Shown: positions 1 through 8,294 of the stretch, in pieces
How positions within the stretch are numbered: position 1 is the first letter of the stretch
Layout: the number at the start of each line of letters is the position of its first letter
Assembly (NCBI GenBank): GCA_017860295.1
Contig: JAFNAS010000009.1
Span: forward strand, 62,001-126,000
Origin: Bacteroidota bacterium
GTDB taxonomy: Bacteria; Bacteroidota; Bacteroidia; Bacteroidales; Paludibacteraceae
Direction: 5' to 3'
Length of the DNA stretch: 64,000 nucleotides
Notes under the pieces: model-generated
Told to the model about the DNA's origin: nothing
Seen by the model: only the letters and a program-made list of their open reading frames with translations
Databases searched by the model: none
Program-made: the position numbers and the translations under genes

Positions 1-57
1 GAATCGGATATTGCGAATAAGAAATAATAGGCACTTCAATTAATAAAAACAACTATC

Positions 58-420
58 ATGATGAAAAATGTATTTTTGCTTTGCTCATTCATTCTTTTGT
101 CGTTCACTGCATCGGGACAACCACCTCAAAGACAACAGATGCCTCCTGAGGAGAGAGCCAAAGCATACACCGAATGGATGCAGAAGAATCTGAAACTCTC
201 ACCCGACCAGACAGTTCGTATCAACCCCATCAATCAGCGTTATGCTATTATGCTGGAGAAAGTAAAAACAAGTGATGACAGTAACATCAGAAAATTAAAG
301 AAGATCAAAAGTATTCAAAAACAGCGGGAAGCCGAATTTACTTCTGTTTTAACAAAAGAACAAATGGACATGTATATCCAGAAAGAGCAAGAACTTATCT
401 CATCCTTAAGAAAACAATAA
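58..420 (+). CDS. small secreted protein, possibly Spy/CpxP-like
   Basis: A 120-residue protein with an N-terminal signal peptide (hydrophobic core about residues 5-17, then SGQ). The mature part is charged and predicted helical, with a proline/glutamine stretch (PPQRQQMPPEER) and a segment NLKLSPDQTVRI that recalls the LTxxQ pattern of Spy/CpxP periplasmic chaperones. That link is only a resemblance; I do not recognise the family firmly. Two adjacent ATGs (58 and 61) are possible starts. The gene converges on ppx and shares a bidirectional terminator with it. Upstream sequence is cut by the window edge, so its operon partners are unknown. Confidence 0.75.
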   Translation: MMKNVFLLCSFILLSFTASGQPPQRQQMPPEERAKAYTEWMQKNLKLSPDQTVRINPINQRYAIMLEKVKTSDDSNIRKLKKIKSIQKQREAEFTSVLTKEQMDMYIQKEQELISSLRKQ

Positions 421-425
421 CTGCG

Positions 426-460
426 AAAGATCCCATTGTTAAAATCCAATGGGATCTTTT
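426..460. terminator. bidirectional terminator between the small secreted protein gene and ppx
   Basis: A 13-bp perfect stem (AAAGATCCCATTG / CAATGGGATCTTT) with a short A/T loop, flanked by A and T runs. It serves the plus-strand gene ending at 420 and also the minus-strand ppx. The last ppx codons (DPIGF, stop) lie inside the hairpin. Confidence 0.85.
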
Positions 461-1347
461 GAATTCTTATGTGTTTTATAAATCGTATGTAATAATCCGT
501 CCACCAGTCCGAAACTCGGCACATAGATTTGCTGGATGCCTGTCAGATCGGCAATATGTAAGAAGATTTCCGATGCCGGAATAATCACATCGGCACGGTC
601 GGGATTAAGTTCAAATCGGGTCATTCGTTCCTCTACGGTCAGTTGCTTCATATCCTGATAAATCAACTGCAATTTATCCGTATCGAGCGTATCTCCTTTC
701 TTTAGGTTCGCCAACTTGTGCAATTTATTGATATTGCCCCCCGATCCGATAATTTCAGCCGGTGAATATTGAGTTTTAATTGTCTGCAAAAACACATTCA
801 TACGCTCCAACTCGTCGGGACCCACTTTATTGCGCAACATCCGGATCGTACCGATATTGAACGAAGCCGATTCGGCCAGCCTACCCTTGGAGATTACCGA
901 GAGTTCGGTACTACCTCCACCCACATCCACATAAAGATAATTGCTATTCTTATCAAGGCAATCTTCCACATGACTTTCGTAAATGGTACGCGCCTCTTCC
1001 GAGCCATCGATAATCTCAATATCCAATTCGGCTTTTTCTTTCACAGCCGCTACTACTTTTGACGCATTACGGGCTTCGCGCATAGCTGCAGTAGCACAAG
1101 CGCGATAACTGTCTACTTCGTAAACCGACATCAGGTGACGAAACGCTTTCATCAGCTTAACCAGTTTTCGCATTCGTTTATCACTAATTTTTCCGATCGA
1201 ATAGGTATCTTCTCCCAACCGTAACGGTACCCGAAGCAACACCAGTTTCCGAAACGAAGTTCCACCTTCATCCTCACTTACCACCGAAATAAGCAGACGA
1301 ACAGCGTTAGAGCCAATATCGATTGCTGCAATTTTTTGTTCTTCCAT
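439..1347 (-). CDS. ppx: Ppx/GppA family phosphatase (exopolyphosphatase)
   Basis: A 302-residue protein of the Ppx/GppA family, which hydrolyses polyphosphate or pppGpp. The ASKHA-fold nucleotide-binding motifs are visible: AAIDIGSNAVRLLI near the N-terminus, YVDVGGGSTELSVI in the middle (phosphate-2 loop), and GSGGNINKL later. The length fits the short form made of the catalytic domain only; the longer E. coli enzymes carry an extra C-terminal domain. I place the start at 1347 (MEEQKIAAIDIG) because the ten residues of the longer reading frame upstream are not family-like. Single gene, convergent with the small secreted protein. Whether the substrate is polyphosphate or pppGpp cannot be told from the sequence. 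Confidence 0.9.
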   Translation of the reverse strand: MEEQKIAAIDIGSNAVRLLISVVSEDEGGTSFRKLVLLRVPLRLGEDTYSIGKISDKRMRKLVKLMKAFRHLMSVYEVDSYRACATAAMREARNASKVVAAVKEKAELDIEIIDGSEEARTIYESHVEDCLDKNSNYLYVDVGGGSTELSVISKGRLAESASFNIGTIRMLRNKVGPDELERMNVFLQTIKTQYSPAEIIGSGGNINKLHKLANLKKGDTLDTDKLQLIYQDMKQLTVEERMTRFELNPDRADVIIPASEIFLHIADLTGIQQIYVPSFGLVDGLLHTIYKTHKNSKDPIGF

Positions 1348-1454
1348 GTTCTGTAATTTACGGCACAAAGTAAACAAAAAAATATTAGTAAAAGGTTACG
1401 TTTCGATTTAGTTCTCCCTACAACCACATTGATGTATTGAATTATTCTCACTAA

Positions 1455-1503
1455 AAGAAAAAATGGGAATGTAACATTTGAGTTATATTCCCATTTTCTT
1501 TAT
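1455..1503. terminator. terminator downstream of the RhlE-type helicase gene
   Basis: A long inverted repeat around AATGGGAATGTAAC / GTTATATTCCCATT with A-rich and T-rich flanks. Read on the minus strand it follows the helicase stop codon directly and ends in a T tract. Confidence 0.75.
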
Positions 1504-2786
1504 TGTGCTGCCGGAGGAGCTTTGGGCTTCTTCCGGTTATTGAAAGGTCGCTTATTCTTATTTTTACCATCTCCACTCTTCTCTCCCTCGTTTTGCTGAC
1601 GACTACGGAAAGGGCGTCTCTTTTTGTTCGGATCGTCCGTTCTCCATACGGGAGTCGGACCGAACTCTTCGGGTAACTGCAAGCGGGGTAATTCCATCTC
1701 AATCAATTGTTCGATACGTTGCATCTTCTGCATGTCTTTCGGATTGACTAAGGTATAAGCCTCGCCTTCGGTGTTCGCGCGAGCGGTACGCCCGATGCGG
1801 TGTACATAATCTTCGGCGTCGTGCGGAACATCAAAGTTAATCACCATATTGATCTCCTTGATGTCAATACCACGGCTGATTACGTCGGTTGCCACCAGAA
1901 TACGGGTACGCTTGGAGCGGAATCCCATCAGCACATCTTCGCGTTGTTCCTGATCCAGGTCGGAAGAGATACCGCGTGAAGCATAGCCGTTTTTACGCAA
2001 ATCGCGCACAATTTCGTGTACTTTGCTTTTGGCAGAGGTGAAAATCAGGATGCTGGAATAGTCGGGATGCCGGTCGATAATCAGCTTCAGCGCAGCATTT
2101 TTCTGGGCGTCGTGCGCAAGACAAACATGTTGTACCACTTTCTCTGCCGGTTTTGAAATTGCCAGTGAAATTTCGGCCGGATCGACCAGAATTTTCTTGG
2201 CCAGCGACCGGATTTTCGGAGGCATGGTAGCGCTGAACATCAATGTTTCGCGTTGCTTGGGTATGTAGGTAATAATCTTCTCTATATCGTCCATGAATCC
2301 CATGTCCAGCATCTTATCGGCTTCGTCAAGAACCAGATGCTCCAAATGTTTGAAATTACCGTTGCCCATGGCAAGGTGAGAAATCAAACGCCCGGGCGTT
2401 GCCACTATAATATCGGCTCCGGCTTTCAGCGCATTTTCCTGTTGCGAATAATCACCGCCATCGCCACCGCCATACACGGCAGCCGATCCGATAGCTGCAA
2501 AATAGGAAAAGCCTTGTATCTCCTGATTGATCTGAATGGCAAGTTCCCGTGTAGGAACGATAATCAGCGTATTGGTGCCGTGAGTCGGTTTTTCTATCAG
2601 TTTGTGTAAGATGGGAAGCACAAAGGCCGCCGTTTTACCGGTACCGGTTTGTGCACATGCAATAATGTCTTTGTTATCCAATATTTTAGGAATGGCAAAT
2701 TCTTGAATCGGGGTAGCCTCGTCGAATCCCATATACGAGATGGCATCGAGCAGGCTTTCGTTTAAATTGAGTTCTGTAAACTTCAT
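1500..2786 (-). CDS. DEAD-box ATP-dependent RNA helicase (RhlE-like)
   Basis: A 428-residue helicase with the full set of superfamily 2 DEAD-box motifs in order: Q motif (FDEATPIQEFAIP), motif I AQTGTGKT, Ia PTRELA, Ib TPGR, II DEAD, III SAT, IV LIFTSAKS, V ATDVISRGIDI and VI HRIGRTAR. After about residue 370 comes a basic, low-complexity tail rich in K, R, N and P, typical of RhlE-type proteins and likely used for loose RNA binding. It unwinds RNA duplexes with ATP, probably in ribosome assembly or mRNA turnover. Transcribed alone from a Bacteroidetes-type promoter just upstream and divergent from leuS. A second, unrelated-length DEAD-box gene lies at 46601-48292. Confidence 0.93.
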   Translation of the reverse strand: MKFTELNLNESLLDAISYMGFDEATPIQEFAIPKILDNKDIIACAQTGTGKTAAFVLPILHKLIEKPTHGTNTLIIVPTRELAIQINQEIQGFSYFAAIGSAAVYGGGDGGDYSQQENALKAGADIIVATPGRLISHLAMGNGNFKHLEHLVLDEADKMLDMGFMDDIEKIITYIPKQRETLMFSATMPPKIRSLAKKILVDPAEISLAISKPAEKVVQHVCLAHDAQKNAALKLIIDRHPDYSSILIFTSAKSKVHEIVRDLRKNGYASRGISSDLDQEQREDVLMGFRSKRTRILVATDVISRGIDIKEINMVINFDVPHDAEDYVHRIGRTARANTEGEAYTLVNPKDMQKMQRIEQLIEMELPRLQLPEEFGPTPVWRTDDPNKKRRPFRSRQQNEGEKSGDGKNKNKRPFNNRKKPKAPPAAQ

Positions 2787-2813
2787 CCAGTTTTTAAATT
2801 TCTAAATAACTCT

Positions 2814-2844
2814 CAAAGGTACACAAAAAGTATCGAAGAGGAAA
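2814..2844 (-). promoter_or_regulatory. promoter of the RhlE-type helicase gene
   Basis: On the minus strand a perfect -7 element TACCTTTG (2814-2821) is preceded after 19 bases by TTTC (2841-2844), one base off the TTTG -33 element. The start codon is 27 bases downstream. Confidence 0.6.
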
Positions 2845-2890
2845 ACACACACCAGCGCACAATAAACAAGGCGGTTCGTGTCGGAGTATC

Positions 2891-3044
2891 GCACTCGCTC
2901 GTGTGTGACACTAACACTCAGGCGAGTGTGGGTGTCACACTAACGTTAGTGTGTCGGACACTATAACTCGATAGAGGCAGACGCTACAACGCCTTAGCGA
3001 TTCCCGCTATAACATTATAGCCGCATCCACTACAACAGAAGCTG
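2891..3044. repeat. tandem array of short palindromes with a 23-bp period
   Basis: Six consecutive 16-bp dyads have centres exactly 23 bp apart: 2898.5, 2921.5, 2944.5, 2967.5, 2990.5 and 3013.5. The best are CACACTAACGTTAGTGTG (2936-2953, perfect), ACACTCAGGCGAGTGT (2914-2929) and GCTATAACATTATAGC (3006-3021). The left half of a seventh unit (ACTACAAC, 3029-3036) is again in phase. Left halves of units 3-7 follow RCWMYMAC. Spacers are 7 bp and vary. The second dyad is part of a larger hairpin, GTGTGACAC / GTGTCACAC, spanning 2903-2940. The array is non-coding (the period is not a multiple of three) and lies between the divergent helicase and leuS promoters. Function unknown. Confidence 0.85.
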
Positions 3045-3080
3045 CATATCCTATTATTTATCCTCACGCCGCCGTTTCCT

Positions 3081-3111
3081 TCTGTTTTTCGACAAACTTT
3101 CCGTAAATTTG
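3081..3111 (+). promoter_or_regulatory. promoter of leuS
   Basis: -7 element TAAATTTG at 3104-3111 with TCTG at 3081-3084, 19 bases upstream (one base off TTTG). The predicted transcript starts about 70 bases before the leuS ATG. Confidence 0.65.
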
Positions 3112-3189
3112 CACTCCGAAAATTCAAACTACAAAAAGAGTTGGATGTAAAGAAATTACCCATCCATCTCTTAACTTTTCACCGTTGAT

Positions 3190-6100
3190 ATGGAATACAA
3201 TTTCAGGGAAATCGAACAAAAATGGCAGGAGTTCTGGCAGAAAAACCAAACCTATAAAGTTGATATGGACGCAAGCCGTCCAAAATTTTACGTGCTGGAC
3301 ATGTTCCCCTATCCTTCGGGAGCCGGACTGCATGTGGGTCACCCGCTCGGATATATTGCCTCCGACATCTACAGCCGTTTCAAACGCTTGCAGGGCTTTA
3401 ACGTGCTGCACCCCATGGGCTACGATGCCTACGGTCTTCCCGCCGAACAGTATGCCATACAAACAGGTCAACACCCGGCCGTTACCACCGAAAAAAATAT
3501 TGCCCGCTATCGCGAACAGCTCGATAAGATTGGCTTCTGCTACGACTGGAGCCGCGAGGTTCGCACCTGCAATCCCGACTTTTACAAATGGACACAGTGG
3601 GCATTTATTCAGATGTTCAACAGCTACTACAGCCTCCCCCCAACCCCCTCCACAAGAGGGGGTGCAAAACCCATTTCGGAACTGATTGCTCATTTTCAAC
3701 AATATGGTACGGAAGGAGCAAATGCGGCTTGTGGAACAGAACTTTCGTTTACGGCTGCCGAATGGAATGCCAAAAGCGAAAAAGAGCAACGTGACATTCT
3801 GATGAACTACCGCATCGCCTACAAAGCCGATACGATGGTGAACTGGTGTCCTGCATTGGGAACGGTGCTTGCCAACGACGAGGTGAGTGAAGGTGTTTCC
3901 GTTCGTGGTGGCCATCCGGTAGAACAAAAAGTGATGAGCCAGTGGAGCCTGCGCGTTTCGGCTTATGCACAACGCTTGCTTGACGGCCTCGACACCATCA
4001 ACTGGACCGACTCGCTGAAAGAGACTCAAAGGAACTGGATCGGACGTAGCGAAGGGGCTGAAATCACTTTCCACCTCTCCCCTAACCCCTCTCCACAGGC
4101 GAGGGGAACAAACCCCAAAGGCAATTTCAAACCTACAACGAATGCTCATAACTGGAAGCTTCTTATTGAAATAGCAAAAGAATTGCGATCAAATCAGACT
4201 GAAGCGGAAGCCATTCTTTGGGAGGAAGTAAGAGCCGGAAAGATTGGATATAAAATACGGAGACAGCACATTGTAGACGGATATATCGCCGACTTTATCA
4301 ATCTTGAAAAAAATCTGATTATTGAAATTGATGGAGGAGTACATCTAACGCCTCAACAGAAAGAGAAAGACCAACAGAGAACGCAAATTTTGAATGATTT
4401 TGGCTTTACCGTAATTCGTTTTACAAATGAAGAGGTTAAGGCTGATCCGAAACTTATTGCTTCAAAAATAAAAGCAAAATTAGACGAACTCCCATCAATG
4501 CAGAGTGCTCCCCTCCCTTGTGGGGAGGGGTCGGGGGAGAGGTCCGAAAACCAGGGGGAGGTGGTTGTTTTCACCACCCGTGCCGATACCGTTTTTGGCG
4601 TAACCTTTATGGTACTGGCTCCCGAAAGTTCGCTGGTAGCTCAACTGACCACCTCTGATCAAAAACAAGCTGTAACTGATTATTTAGTTGCCACAAAAAA
4701 ACGTACCGAACGCGAACGTATCGCCGACAAACGTGTCAGCGGCGTCTTTTCGGGTTCGTATGCCATCAATCCGCTCACCGGCGATGCCATCCCGGTTTGG
4801 ATCAGCGACTATGTGCTGGCCGGCTACGGAACGGGCGCCATCATGGCGGTTCCGGCGCACGACTCGCGCGACTACGCTTTTGCCAAACATTTCGACTTGC
4901 CCATCGTTCCGCTGATCGAGGGTTGCGACGTAAGCGAAGAGAGCTTCGATGCAAAAGAAGGCATCGTTACCAACTCGCCGGCTCCCGGTAAAGAGATGGA
5001 GGATGGCCTTGTATTGAACGGGCTGACCGTGAAAGAAGCCATTGCTAAAACAAAACAATATATTGCCGAAAAAGGTCTGGGTCGTGTGAAGGTGAACTTT
5101 CGTCTGCGCGACGCTATTTTCAGTCGTCAGCGCTACTGGGGCGAACCTTTCCCTGTTTATTACAAAGAGGATCAACCCTACATGCTCGACGAGAGCAAAC
5201 TGCCACTCGAACTGCCCGAAGTGGACAAATACCTGCCTACCGAAAAAGGCGAACCACCTCTCGGACGTGCTAAAAACTGGCAAACAGAGGATGGTTTTCC
5301 GCTCGAACTGAATACCATGCCGGGTTTTGCAGGTTCATCGGCCTACTACCTCCGCTACATGGATCCGCACAACGACAAAGCGTTGGTCGACAAAAATGTG
5401 GATGAGTACTGGCGGAACGTAGACCTCTATATCGGCGGGACGGAACATGCCACCGGCCACCTGATCTATAGCCGTTTCTGGAATAAATTTTTGTTCGACC
5501 TCGGCATCGTTTGCGAAGAAGAACCGTTCAAGAAGCTGATCAACCAGGGAATGATTCAGGGTCGAAGCAATTTTGTGTATCGCATCAAAGATACCAACAC
5601 CTTTGTTTCGCTGAACCTGAAGAATCAATACGATGTCACTCCTATTCACGTTGATGTAAACATCGTTTCCAACGACATTCTCGACACAGAGGCATTCAAA
5701 AACTGGAATCCGGAATACAAGACAGCCGAATTCATTCTCGAAGACGGTAAATACATTTGTGGTTGGGCGGTAGAAAAGATGTCAAAATCGATGTTCAACG
5801 TGGTGAATCCCGATAACATTGTGGAACGCTACGGTGCCGACACCCTGCGCCTCTACGAAATGTTCCTCGGCCCGCTCGAACAGTCGAAACCCTGGGATAC
5901 CAACGGTATCGATGGTGTTCACCGCTTTCTGAAAAAACTCTGGAGCCTCTTCTGGAAAGAAGATTCATTATTGGTTACGGATGCCGAACCGACAGCCGAC
6001 GAGTTGAAGGCACTGCACAAACTGCTGAAGAAGGTAAAAGCCGATATCGAGAACTTCTCGTACAACACATCGATCAGCGCCTTTATGATCTGCATCAACG

Positions 6101-6456
6101 AACTTACGTCGCTCAAATGCAGCAAAAGAGCGATTCTGGAACCGCTGGTGGTAACGCTGGCTCCGTTTGCACCTCACGTTGCCGAAGAGCTGTGGCATGC
6201 TTTGGGACACACCACTACCGTTTGCGATGCCCAATGGGTGGAAGCTGACGAGAAATATCTGGTGGAAAACACAGCCACCTACGCCATCTCTTTCAACGGG
6301 AAAGTGCGCTATCAGATGCAATTACCCGCCGATATGCCGACAGCCGAAGTGGAAGCCATTGTAATGAAAGAAGAACAGTCGCAAAAATGGCTGGAAGGCA
6401 AAACCCCGAAAAAGGTGATTGTGGTGCCGAAGAAAATTGTAAATATCGTGCTGTAA
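3190..6456 (+). CDS. leuS: leucyl-tRNA synthetase with an inserted DUF559 nuclease-like domain
   Basis: Class I aminoacyl-tRNA synthetase that charges tRNA-Leu. Seen: HVGH (residues 48-51, HIGH signature), KMSKS (863-867), the editing-domain threonine-rich motif TTRADT (462-467) and the C-terminal anticodon-binding region. At 1088 residues it is roughly 150 longer than I expect for this family in Bacteroidales. The excess is mainly residues about 295-455, placed between the strand [10 protein letters not shown] and the strand [10 protein letters not shown] of the CP1 editing domain. Residues 320-434 of this insert match the DUF559/Vsr-like fold, with D368, E379, D381 and H385 in the expected pattern. 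A second short insert (residues 148-158) comes from the same repeat family. The host frame is intact on both sides and no intein splicing motifs are visible, so a longer protein is probably made. Single gene with its own promoter and a strong terminator. Confidence 0.95.
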   Translation: MEYNFREIEQKWQEFWQKNQTYKVDMDASRPKFYVLDMFPYPSGAGLHVGHPLGYIASDIYSRFKRLQGFNVLHPMGYDAYGLPAEQYAIQTGQHPAVTTEKNIARYREQLDKIGFCYDWSREVRTCNPDFYKWTQWAFIQMFNSYYSLPPTPSTRGGAKPISELIAHFQQYGTEGANAACGTELSFTAAEWNAKSEKEQRDILMNYRIAYKADTMVNWCPALGTVLANDEVSEGVSVRGGHPVEQKVMSQWSLRVSAYAQRLLDGLDTINWTDSLKETQRNWIGRSEGAEITFHLSPNPSPQARGTNPKGNFKPTTNAHNWKLLIEIAKELRSNQTEAEAILWEEVRAGKIGYKIRRQHIVDGYIADFINLEKNLIIEIDGGVHLTPQQKEKDQQRTQILNDFGFTVIRFTNEEVKADPKLIASKIKAKLDELPSMQSAPLPCGEGSGERSENQGEVVVFTTRADTVFGVTFMVLAPESSLVAQLTTSDQKQAVTDYLVATKKRTERERIADKRVSGVFSGSYAINPLTGDAIPVWISDYVLAGYGTGAIMAVPAHDSRDYAFAKHFDLPIVPLIEGCDVSEESFDAKEGIVTNSPAPGKEMEDGLVLNGLTVKEAIAKTKQYIAEKGLGRVKVNFRLRDAIFSRQRYWGEPFPVYYKEDQPYMLDESKLPLELPEVDKYLPTEKGEPPLGRAKNWQTEDGFPLELNTMPGFAGSSAYYLRYMDPHNDKALVDKNVDEYWRNVDLYIGGTEHATGHLIYSRFWNKFLFDLGIVCEEEPFKKLINQGMIQGRSNFVYRIKDTNTFVSLNLKNQYDVTPIHVDVNIVSNDILDTEAFKNWNPEYKTAEFILEDGKYICGWAVEKMSKSMFNVVNPDNIVERYGADTLRLYEMFLGPLEQSKPWDTNGIDGVHRFLKKLWSLFWKEDSLLVTDAEPTADELKALHKLLKKVKADIENFSYNTSISAFMICINELTSLKCSKRAILEPLVVTLAPFAPHVAEELWHALGHTTTVCDAQWVEADEKYLVENTATYAISFNGKVRYQMQLPADMPTAEVEAIVMKEEQSQKWLEGKTPKKVIVVPKKIVNIVL
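3633..3664 (+). repeat. GC-rich palindromic repeat R1 inside leuS
   Basis: Contains ACCCCCTC-CACAA-GAGGGGGT, a perfect 8-bp stem with a 5-base loop (3643-3663). It encodes [10 protein letters not shown] in-frame in a loop after the segment QMFNSYY. Same family and orientation as R2 at 4074. Confidence 0.85.
4074..4109 (+). repeat. palindromic repeat R2, left border of the DUF559 insert in leuS
   Basis: Contains CCCCTC (4086-4091) and GAGGGG (4101-4106) around a CCACAGG core. It encodes [13 protein letters not shown]. The reverse complement of R3 (4506-4543) aligns with it almost base for base, so R2 and R3 form inverted repeats around the inserted domain. Confidence 0.85.
4075..4560 (+). mobile_element. 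putative DUF559 cassette inserted in-frame in leuS
   Basis: Bordered by inverted copies of one palindromic repeat (R2 and R3). The cargo encodes about 115 residues of a DUF559 domain (leuS residues 320-434): an N-terminal helix with the [12 protein letters not shown] pattern, the strand pair [15 protein letters not shown], the core [10 protein letters not shown] and a C-terminal helix. The PD-(D/E)XK-type acidic residues are kept, so the fold may be active. It has no start codon of its own that clearly matters and reads in the leuS frame. Exact ends and any target duplication cannot be fixed without an uninterrupted homologue. Confidence 0.7.
4506..4543 (-). repeat. palindromic repeat R3, right border of the DUF559 insert
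   Basis: Contains CCCCTCCC (4510-4517) and GGGAGGGG (4523-4530), followed by TCGGGGGAGAGG. Inverted relative to R1 and R2. It encodes [13 protein letters not shown] in the leuS frame. Confidence 0.85.
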
Positions 6457-6473
6457 CAGACACAAACAGGGAC

Positions 6474-6510
6474 AAAAAAAAGCCGTTTCGGAATCCGAAA
6501 CGGCTTTTTT
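6474..6510. terminator. bidirectional terminator between leuS and rng
   Basis: Perfect stem AAGCCGTTTCGG / CCGAAACGGCTT with an A run before and a T run after. It serves leuS (plus) and the RNase gene (minus, stop at 6524). Confidence 0.93.
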
Positions 6511-6523
6511 ATTGAAAGTCAGG

Positions 6524-8098
6524 TTACTGACGAGTTTCTATTTCTTCTTTCAGATCTAGTTCATTTCCTGCTGCATCAATAAACGCATATTGAAGCAGAC
6601 CGAATTCTTGTGAAGGTACTATTTTGTGGCTAAAGCCATACCGGAATTTCCATTTCCATTTCAAAGAATAGAATCCCGAATTGATATAGGCAGCCACGTA
6701 AGGATGCACTTTTAGAACAAACTGTTTGACGTTAAGCGTATTTACCAGATAATCCAGTTTTCCTTCGAGGGTATCGGTAAATAGAATCGATGCTTTGATC
6801 TTGCCACTTCCGAAACAGGTTGGGCAGGTCTCTTCCGTATCGACAAACATTGCCGGACGTACCCGTTGACGAGTTATCTGCATAACGCCGAACTTGCTCA
6901 ATGGCAATACGTGGTGTTTTGCCCGGTCATTTTCCATCAGTTTTTCCACATGGTCGAACAGCTGTTGACGGTGTTCGCTTCTTAACATGTCGATAAAATC
7001 AATGGCGATAATACCTCCCAGATCGCGTAAACGCATCTGACGGACTATTTCGTTCGCAGCAGCCATATTCACTTCCAAAGCATTATCTTCCTGGTTATTG
7101 TTGGCTTTCGAACGATTACCGCTATTCACGTCGATTACGTGCATAGCTTCCGTTTGCTCTATAATGAGGTAAGCTCCGCGTTTAAAGGTAACGGTCTTAC
7201 CGAAAAGGGCTTTTATCTGCTTGGTAATCGCGAAATTATCAAATATCGGCAATTTACCATCATACAGTTTGATAATATTTTTCTTATCGGGTGCTATCAG
7301 TTCGACATAGTCGCGAACCTCAGCACACACCGCCTCGTCATTGATATGAATGCTTTCGAAATCAGGATTAAAAATATCACGTATAATTCCGATTGTGCGT
7401 CCGATTTCTTCAAGGACAGGCGCTATACCTTTTGCTTTTTGTGTCTTGGCAACCGATTCTTCCCATCGTTTTACCAAAATCCGTAACTCGTTATCGAGTT
7501 CGGCTACCCGTTTTTCTTCCGCAACAGTCCGCACAATCACGCCGAATCGACGGGGCTTAATGCTTTGAATCAGTTGCTTTAGTCTCATGCGTTCTTCCGA
7601 TGATTTAATTTTCTGAGAAACAGAAACTTTGTCGGAAAACGGGATCAATACCAGATATCTGCCTGCAATTGACAATTCGGCCGACAGTCGCGGACCTTTT
7701 GTCGAGATAGGCTCTTTGGCAATTTGTACCCATAACTCTTGACCCACCTTCAATACATCCGAAATGGTGCCGTCCTTTGGGATATCGGGCAGTGATTTCG
7801 ATTTTAGAATAGACGGTGTGCGTTTGCGGTCAGCCTGGGTTTGTTTAAAGAATTCGGTTTGTGAAAGAAATTGTGGACCTAAATCCTGATAGTGAAGAAA
7901 AGCCTCTTTGCCATAACCAACATCCACGAAAGCGGCATTCAAACCGGGCATCAGCTTTTTAACTCTGCCCACATAAATGTCGCCAACCATAAACGACAGC
8001 GAACGCCCCTCTTTGTTGAGTTCTACCAGATTTTTATCCTCCAGCAAAGCGATCGTTATCTCTTTTTGTTGTACGTCAACGACTAATTCACTATTCAC
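6524..8098 (-). CDS. rng: ribonuclease G/E family endoribonuclease
   Basis: A 524-residue Rne/Rng family protein, close to the usual RNase G length and without the long C-terminal scaffold of RNase E. Seen: an N-terminal S1-like RNA-binding domain (GDIYVGRVKKLMPGLNAAFV, about residues 38-57), the 5'-sensor region TKGPRLSAELSIAGRYLVLI, catalytic aspartates in IDVNSGNR and IAIDFIDM, and the zinc-link cysteines in TCPTCFGSG. It cleaves single-stranded RNA and takes part in rRNA maturation and mRNA decay. It follows HU and the small mS38-like gene on the same strand, about 100 bases downstream, with a weak hairpin between. Confidence 0.93.
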   Translation of the reverse strand: MNSELVVDVQQKEITIALLEDKNLVELNKEGRSLSFMVGDIYVGRVKKLMPGLNAAFVDVGYGKEAFLHYQDLGPQFLSQTEFFKQTQADRKRTPSILKSKSLPDIPKDGTISDVLKVGQELWVQIAKEPISTKGPRLSAELSIAGRYLVLIPFSDKVSVSQKIKSSEERMRLKQLIQSIKPRRFGVIVRTVAEEKRVAELDNELRILVKRWEESVAKTQKAKGIAPVLEEIGRTIGIIRDIFNPDFESIHINDEAVCAEVRDYVELIAPDKKNIIKLYDGKLPIFDNFAITKQIKALFGKTVTFKRGAYLIIEQTEAMHVIDVNSGNRSKANNNQEDNALEVNMAAANEIVRQMRLRDLGGIIAIDFIDMLRSEHRQQLFDHVEKLMENDRAKHHVLPLSKFGVMQITRQRVRPAMFVDTEETCPTCFGSGKIKASILFTDTLEGKLDYLVNTLNVKQFVLKVHPYVAAYINSGFYSLKWKWKFRYGFSHKIVPSQEFGLLQYAFIDAAGNELDLKEEIETRQ

Positions 8099-8132
8099 AT
8101 TGTGTTGATTTAATTAGAACTTACTATAAACA

Positions 8133-8176
8133 AAGAACAAACCTGCTGCCAGTCTCAGGCCGCCGGTTTGCTCTTG
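8133..8176 (-). terminator. possible terminator after the HU/mS38-like genes
   Basis: Imperfect inverted repeat (AAGAGCAAACC / AGGTTTGTTCTT on the minus strand) with a GC-rich centre, followed by a T-rich stretch. It lies between the mS38-like gene and rng, so it may partly separate the two transcripts. Confidence 0.5.
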
Positions 8177-8197
8177 TATAATTTTTAAGATCGCTTA

Positions 8198-8287
8198 TTA
8201 TTTCTTCTTATGGCGATTCTTTCTGAGTCTTTTTTTACGCTTATGCGTAGCCATCTTATGTCTTTTTCTTTTTTTTCCGCTTGGCAT
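8198..8287 (-). CDS. AURKAIP1/COX24 (mS38-like) small basic protein
   Basis: A 29-residue, extremely basic peptide starting MPSGKKRKRHKMATHKRKKR and ending in KNRHKKK. I recognise this as the Bacteroidetes AURKAIP1/COX24-domain protein. Mitochondrial relatives are the small-subunit ribosomal protein mS38, so a ribosome-associated role is likely by family; nothing local proves it. The gene starts 7 bases after the HU stop codon on the same strand, so the two are almost certainly co-transcribed from the promoter at 8631-8661. It is too short for ordinary gene callers. Confidence 0.85.
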   Translation of the reverse strand: MPSGKKRKRHKMATHKRKKRLRKNRHKKK

Positions 8288-8294
8288 GATTATA

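Noticed and set aside
1-27. Open frame ending in TAA that could be the last eight codons of an upstream gene
   Set aside because: Too short to show any family feature; the true upstream gene is outside the window.
2891-3044. CRISPR array
   Set aside because: The repeated part is short, degenerate and palindromic with 7-bp spacers; real arrays have longer identical repeats and unique spacers of 25-40 bp, and no cas gene is near.
4074-4560. Intein or self-splicing intron in leuS
   Set aside because: No N-terminal cysteine/serine block, no terminal HN plus C/S/T, and no group I or II intron core is visible; the insert simply continues the frame.
4684-5283. 199-codon open frame antisense to leuS
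   Set aside because: It lies wholly within the conserved leuS coding region, mirrors its codon pattern, and has no family features.
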